Assembly (NCBI GenBank): GCA_039566865.1
Contig: CM076943.1
Location: 40,494,663 to 40,558,662 of the forward strand
Direction of reading: 5' to 3'
Length of the DNA stretch: 64,000 nt
Source of the DNA: Aurelia coerulea
Lineage: Eukaryota > Cnidaria > Scyphozoa > Semaeostomeae > Ulmaridae
Shown piece after piece: positions 62,425 to 64,000 of the stretch (the stretch's first letter is position 1; each line of letters starts with the position of its first letter). The notes below the pieces were generated by a model, which was given only the letters and a program-made list of their open reading frames with translations, had not been told where the DNA came from and ran no database searches. The translations under genes were made by a program, and so were the position numbers.

Positions 62425-63217
62425 CTGAAAAATACAACAAACTATTAATAATGGCTTAGAGAATAGACCCCACATGACGGATTACCACGATTTGAGTATT
62501 CCTTGCCAATGTTGACAGTAAATGATCGGTCCTGAAGGTAAGATTTAAACCACGAAATGGCAGAATTGCCATCTTTGAGGATTTTCCCTGCATATCTTTT
62601 TTTTCATTCATTCAGCACAATGGCTTTTACACTATACGGCTACAATATAACACAACATAAAAAACAAAGAAAAGTAGTAACTAACTTACTACACCTAAAT
62701 AACAACAACATGAATCAAGGGTGCCTACCTTGTAGGAAGTGTGTTTATTCACGGTACTTTACGCAGTGTCCTATGACCCAGTCCTGTTAATCTTTGTATA
62801 TCATAATAAACTGAGGGGTATGCAACTTCTGCAGATAAACCAATCAGCGAGCAGGATCTCAAGAGAAGATTATCACAAGCGCGTTCTATCCGTTGTGGTT
62901 TCAGTCAAGCAAAATTGTTTACATAAGCCTTTGTTCAACCAGATGTGAAAAGTGACACCGTGTGCAAACTAGGGGGTCGCGTGAAAAAGTCCATCCTCAA
63001 GATTATTAGAGGACGAGCGTATTACCTGAGAATAACAATCAATACAGTTTTTATAATAAGCAACGGCTTTCAAGAAATTTTACCTGCACCTCCAGAAAAT
63101 AAAGTAACCATGATAAATAGAAGAGATCGAGTTCCAAGTTAATAAATATTTTTCAAATGCATTCTTCATTCAAATTCTACAGTTTCCTTTCATGCACAAG
63201 GCAAATCCTTAGCCTAA
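62425..63217. other. upstream of visible exon 1, no feature secured
   Basis: The missing N-terminal exon was sought here on the minus strand. Several GTAA donors exist, but none follows a convincing coding stretch. No promoter elements were recognised. Confidence 0.4.
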
Positions 63218-63756
63218 GGGACAGTGCAAAGTTTATCTTATGACATGGCCGGTGCAAAACGTAACGGGGCAACTACTTTTTTGACCTTATACAGAACTGG
63301 GTCAACACATTTTACAAAGCAATATGAACGGGGCAGTAACTTTTCATAAGCTCAAGATGAAGTTAGAAATATAAAATGGCTCATTTTGAGGACAAAATTA
63401 TGAATCATGCGAGTTGAGAAATGCTTGGAAGGATGTGTATGAAAATGACGCAAAATGTCCTTGTCAGTCACTTGGAAGGATGATTCATCAGTCGTTTCTC
63501 TTCATCTTCAAAGTAGATTTTTTCGTTGACAAAGACTCTTAAGGGCAAGAATTGATTTTGTTATGGTCTTTGGCTAATTCATCGGTGGTATTTTACAACA
63601 TCTGTTGTTCATGAATATTGGAGAAACATTTTTTAAAGGAGAGGGTGACGGGGCAGTTGGTTTTTTTGCAATAATTCCATACAGGGCGAGCAGATTTTTT
63701 TGCAAGAATGTTTGTTCTCCATCGGCCATGTAATATAATAAATTTTGCACTGTCCC
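63218..63756. mobile_element. Harbinger-like MITE, TAA target
   Basis: GGGACAGTGCAAAGTTTAT mirrors ATAAATTTTGCACTGTCCC inside TAA duplications. CGGGGCAACTAC and CGGGGCAGTTGG mark the arms. 539 bp, non-coding. Confidence 0.82.
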
Positions 63757-63921
63757 TAATTGAGAATTTAAACTTATTAAACGCTTGCATGCTATTGAAC
63801 CAATTCTTCCTTTATATTATGTTATGCTACTTTGAGTGAAGAAAAGTACTTGCAAAATCAATATTTCAACAACAAAACGGTTAATTTAAACAACTATGCT
63901 TACCTCAGTTTGGACTTGCCC

Positions 63922-64000
63922 CAAGTCTCTTCCGCGAAAATAAAACCAAAATATATCCCAAGTTTCTTCCGCGAAAATAAAACCAAAATATATCCGAAGT
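63922..64000. repeat. 37-bp tandem repeat at right edge
   Basis: Two copies of a unit beginning CAAGTCTCTTCCGCGAAAAT start at 63,922 and 63,959 and may continue beyond the window. Confidence 0.85.

Noticed and set aside
63084..63111. Possible first THOC2 exon reading MVTLFSGGA before GTAAAA
   Set aside because: The phase fits exon 1 and an ATG is present, but it is only 28 nt, shows no similarity, and the family has about 45 residues here.
63900..63990. Open stretch ending RGRDLGQVQTE before a good GTAAGC donor
   Set aside because: The open frame ends in a phase incompatible with exon 1, and the sequence is a 37-bp tandem repeat.

Overview
The window is animal nuclear DNA: AT-rich, intron-rich and crowded with small non-autonomous transposons. 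It is dominated by one gene on the minus strand, the orthologue of THOC2, the large scaffold subunit of the THO/TREX complex, which packages nascent mRNA and couples transcription to export. I rebuilt 27 coding exons from about 62.4 kb down to 1.0 kb. Every junction uses GT-AG, and the phases join into one open frame of 2,945 nt (about 981 codons). Both ends of the protein are missing: roughly the first 45-50 residues lie upstream of 62,424 or outside the window, and the C-terminal part lies left of position 997. Conservation with vertebrate THOC2 is strong, and repeats with a GGGGGTACTCCC-type end occur. I infer a non-bilaterian or invertebrate metazoan, most likely an anthozoan cnidarian such as a coral or sea anemone; the host was not confirmed by any search.

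Exon layout, read right to left: exons 1-6 (62.4-51.2 kb) encode the N-terminal helical region. Exons 7-15 (48.4-32.0 kb) encode the centre. Exons 16-22 (30.0-14.8 kb) encode the highly conserved THOC2 core. Exons 23-27 (12.6-1.0 kb) encode the Thoc2/Tho2 segments with the FWSL.MYDL and FPRC motifs. The intron between exons 17 and 18 carries both hallmarks of the minor, U12-dependent spliceosome.

No second protein-coding host gene was found. One intact tRNA-Ala(AGC) gene lies on the opposite strand at 20,968-21,040. A 5S rRNA-like SINE lies at 4.57-4.75 kb, and a sequence with tRNA-type A and B boxes at 6.33-6.40 kb.

The introns are a mosaic of inverted-repeat elements. There are TA-flanked families with CCGGGTG ends (five different interiors), with CACGTTTTTT ends and with CAGTA ends. 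There are TTA/TAA-flanked PIF/Harbinger-like elements, 8-bp hAT-like elements and 9-bp Mutator-like elements. Several are nested, and related copies act as natural empty sites that fix the target duplications. LINE reverse transcriptase is present as one long fragment (60.1-62.1 kb, open for 505 codons) and several remnants. Three tandem arrays stand out: (AACAT)n at 2.7-3.3 kb, a 51-bp minisatellite of about 3.3 kb at 32.2-35.5 kb, and a near-identical 761-bp duplication at 46.2-47.7 kb. A tandem triplication at 9.4-10.0 kb copied the splice acceptor and first part of THOC2 exon 24.
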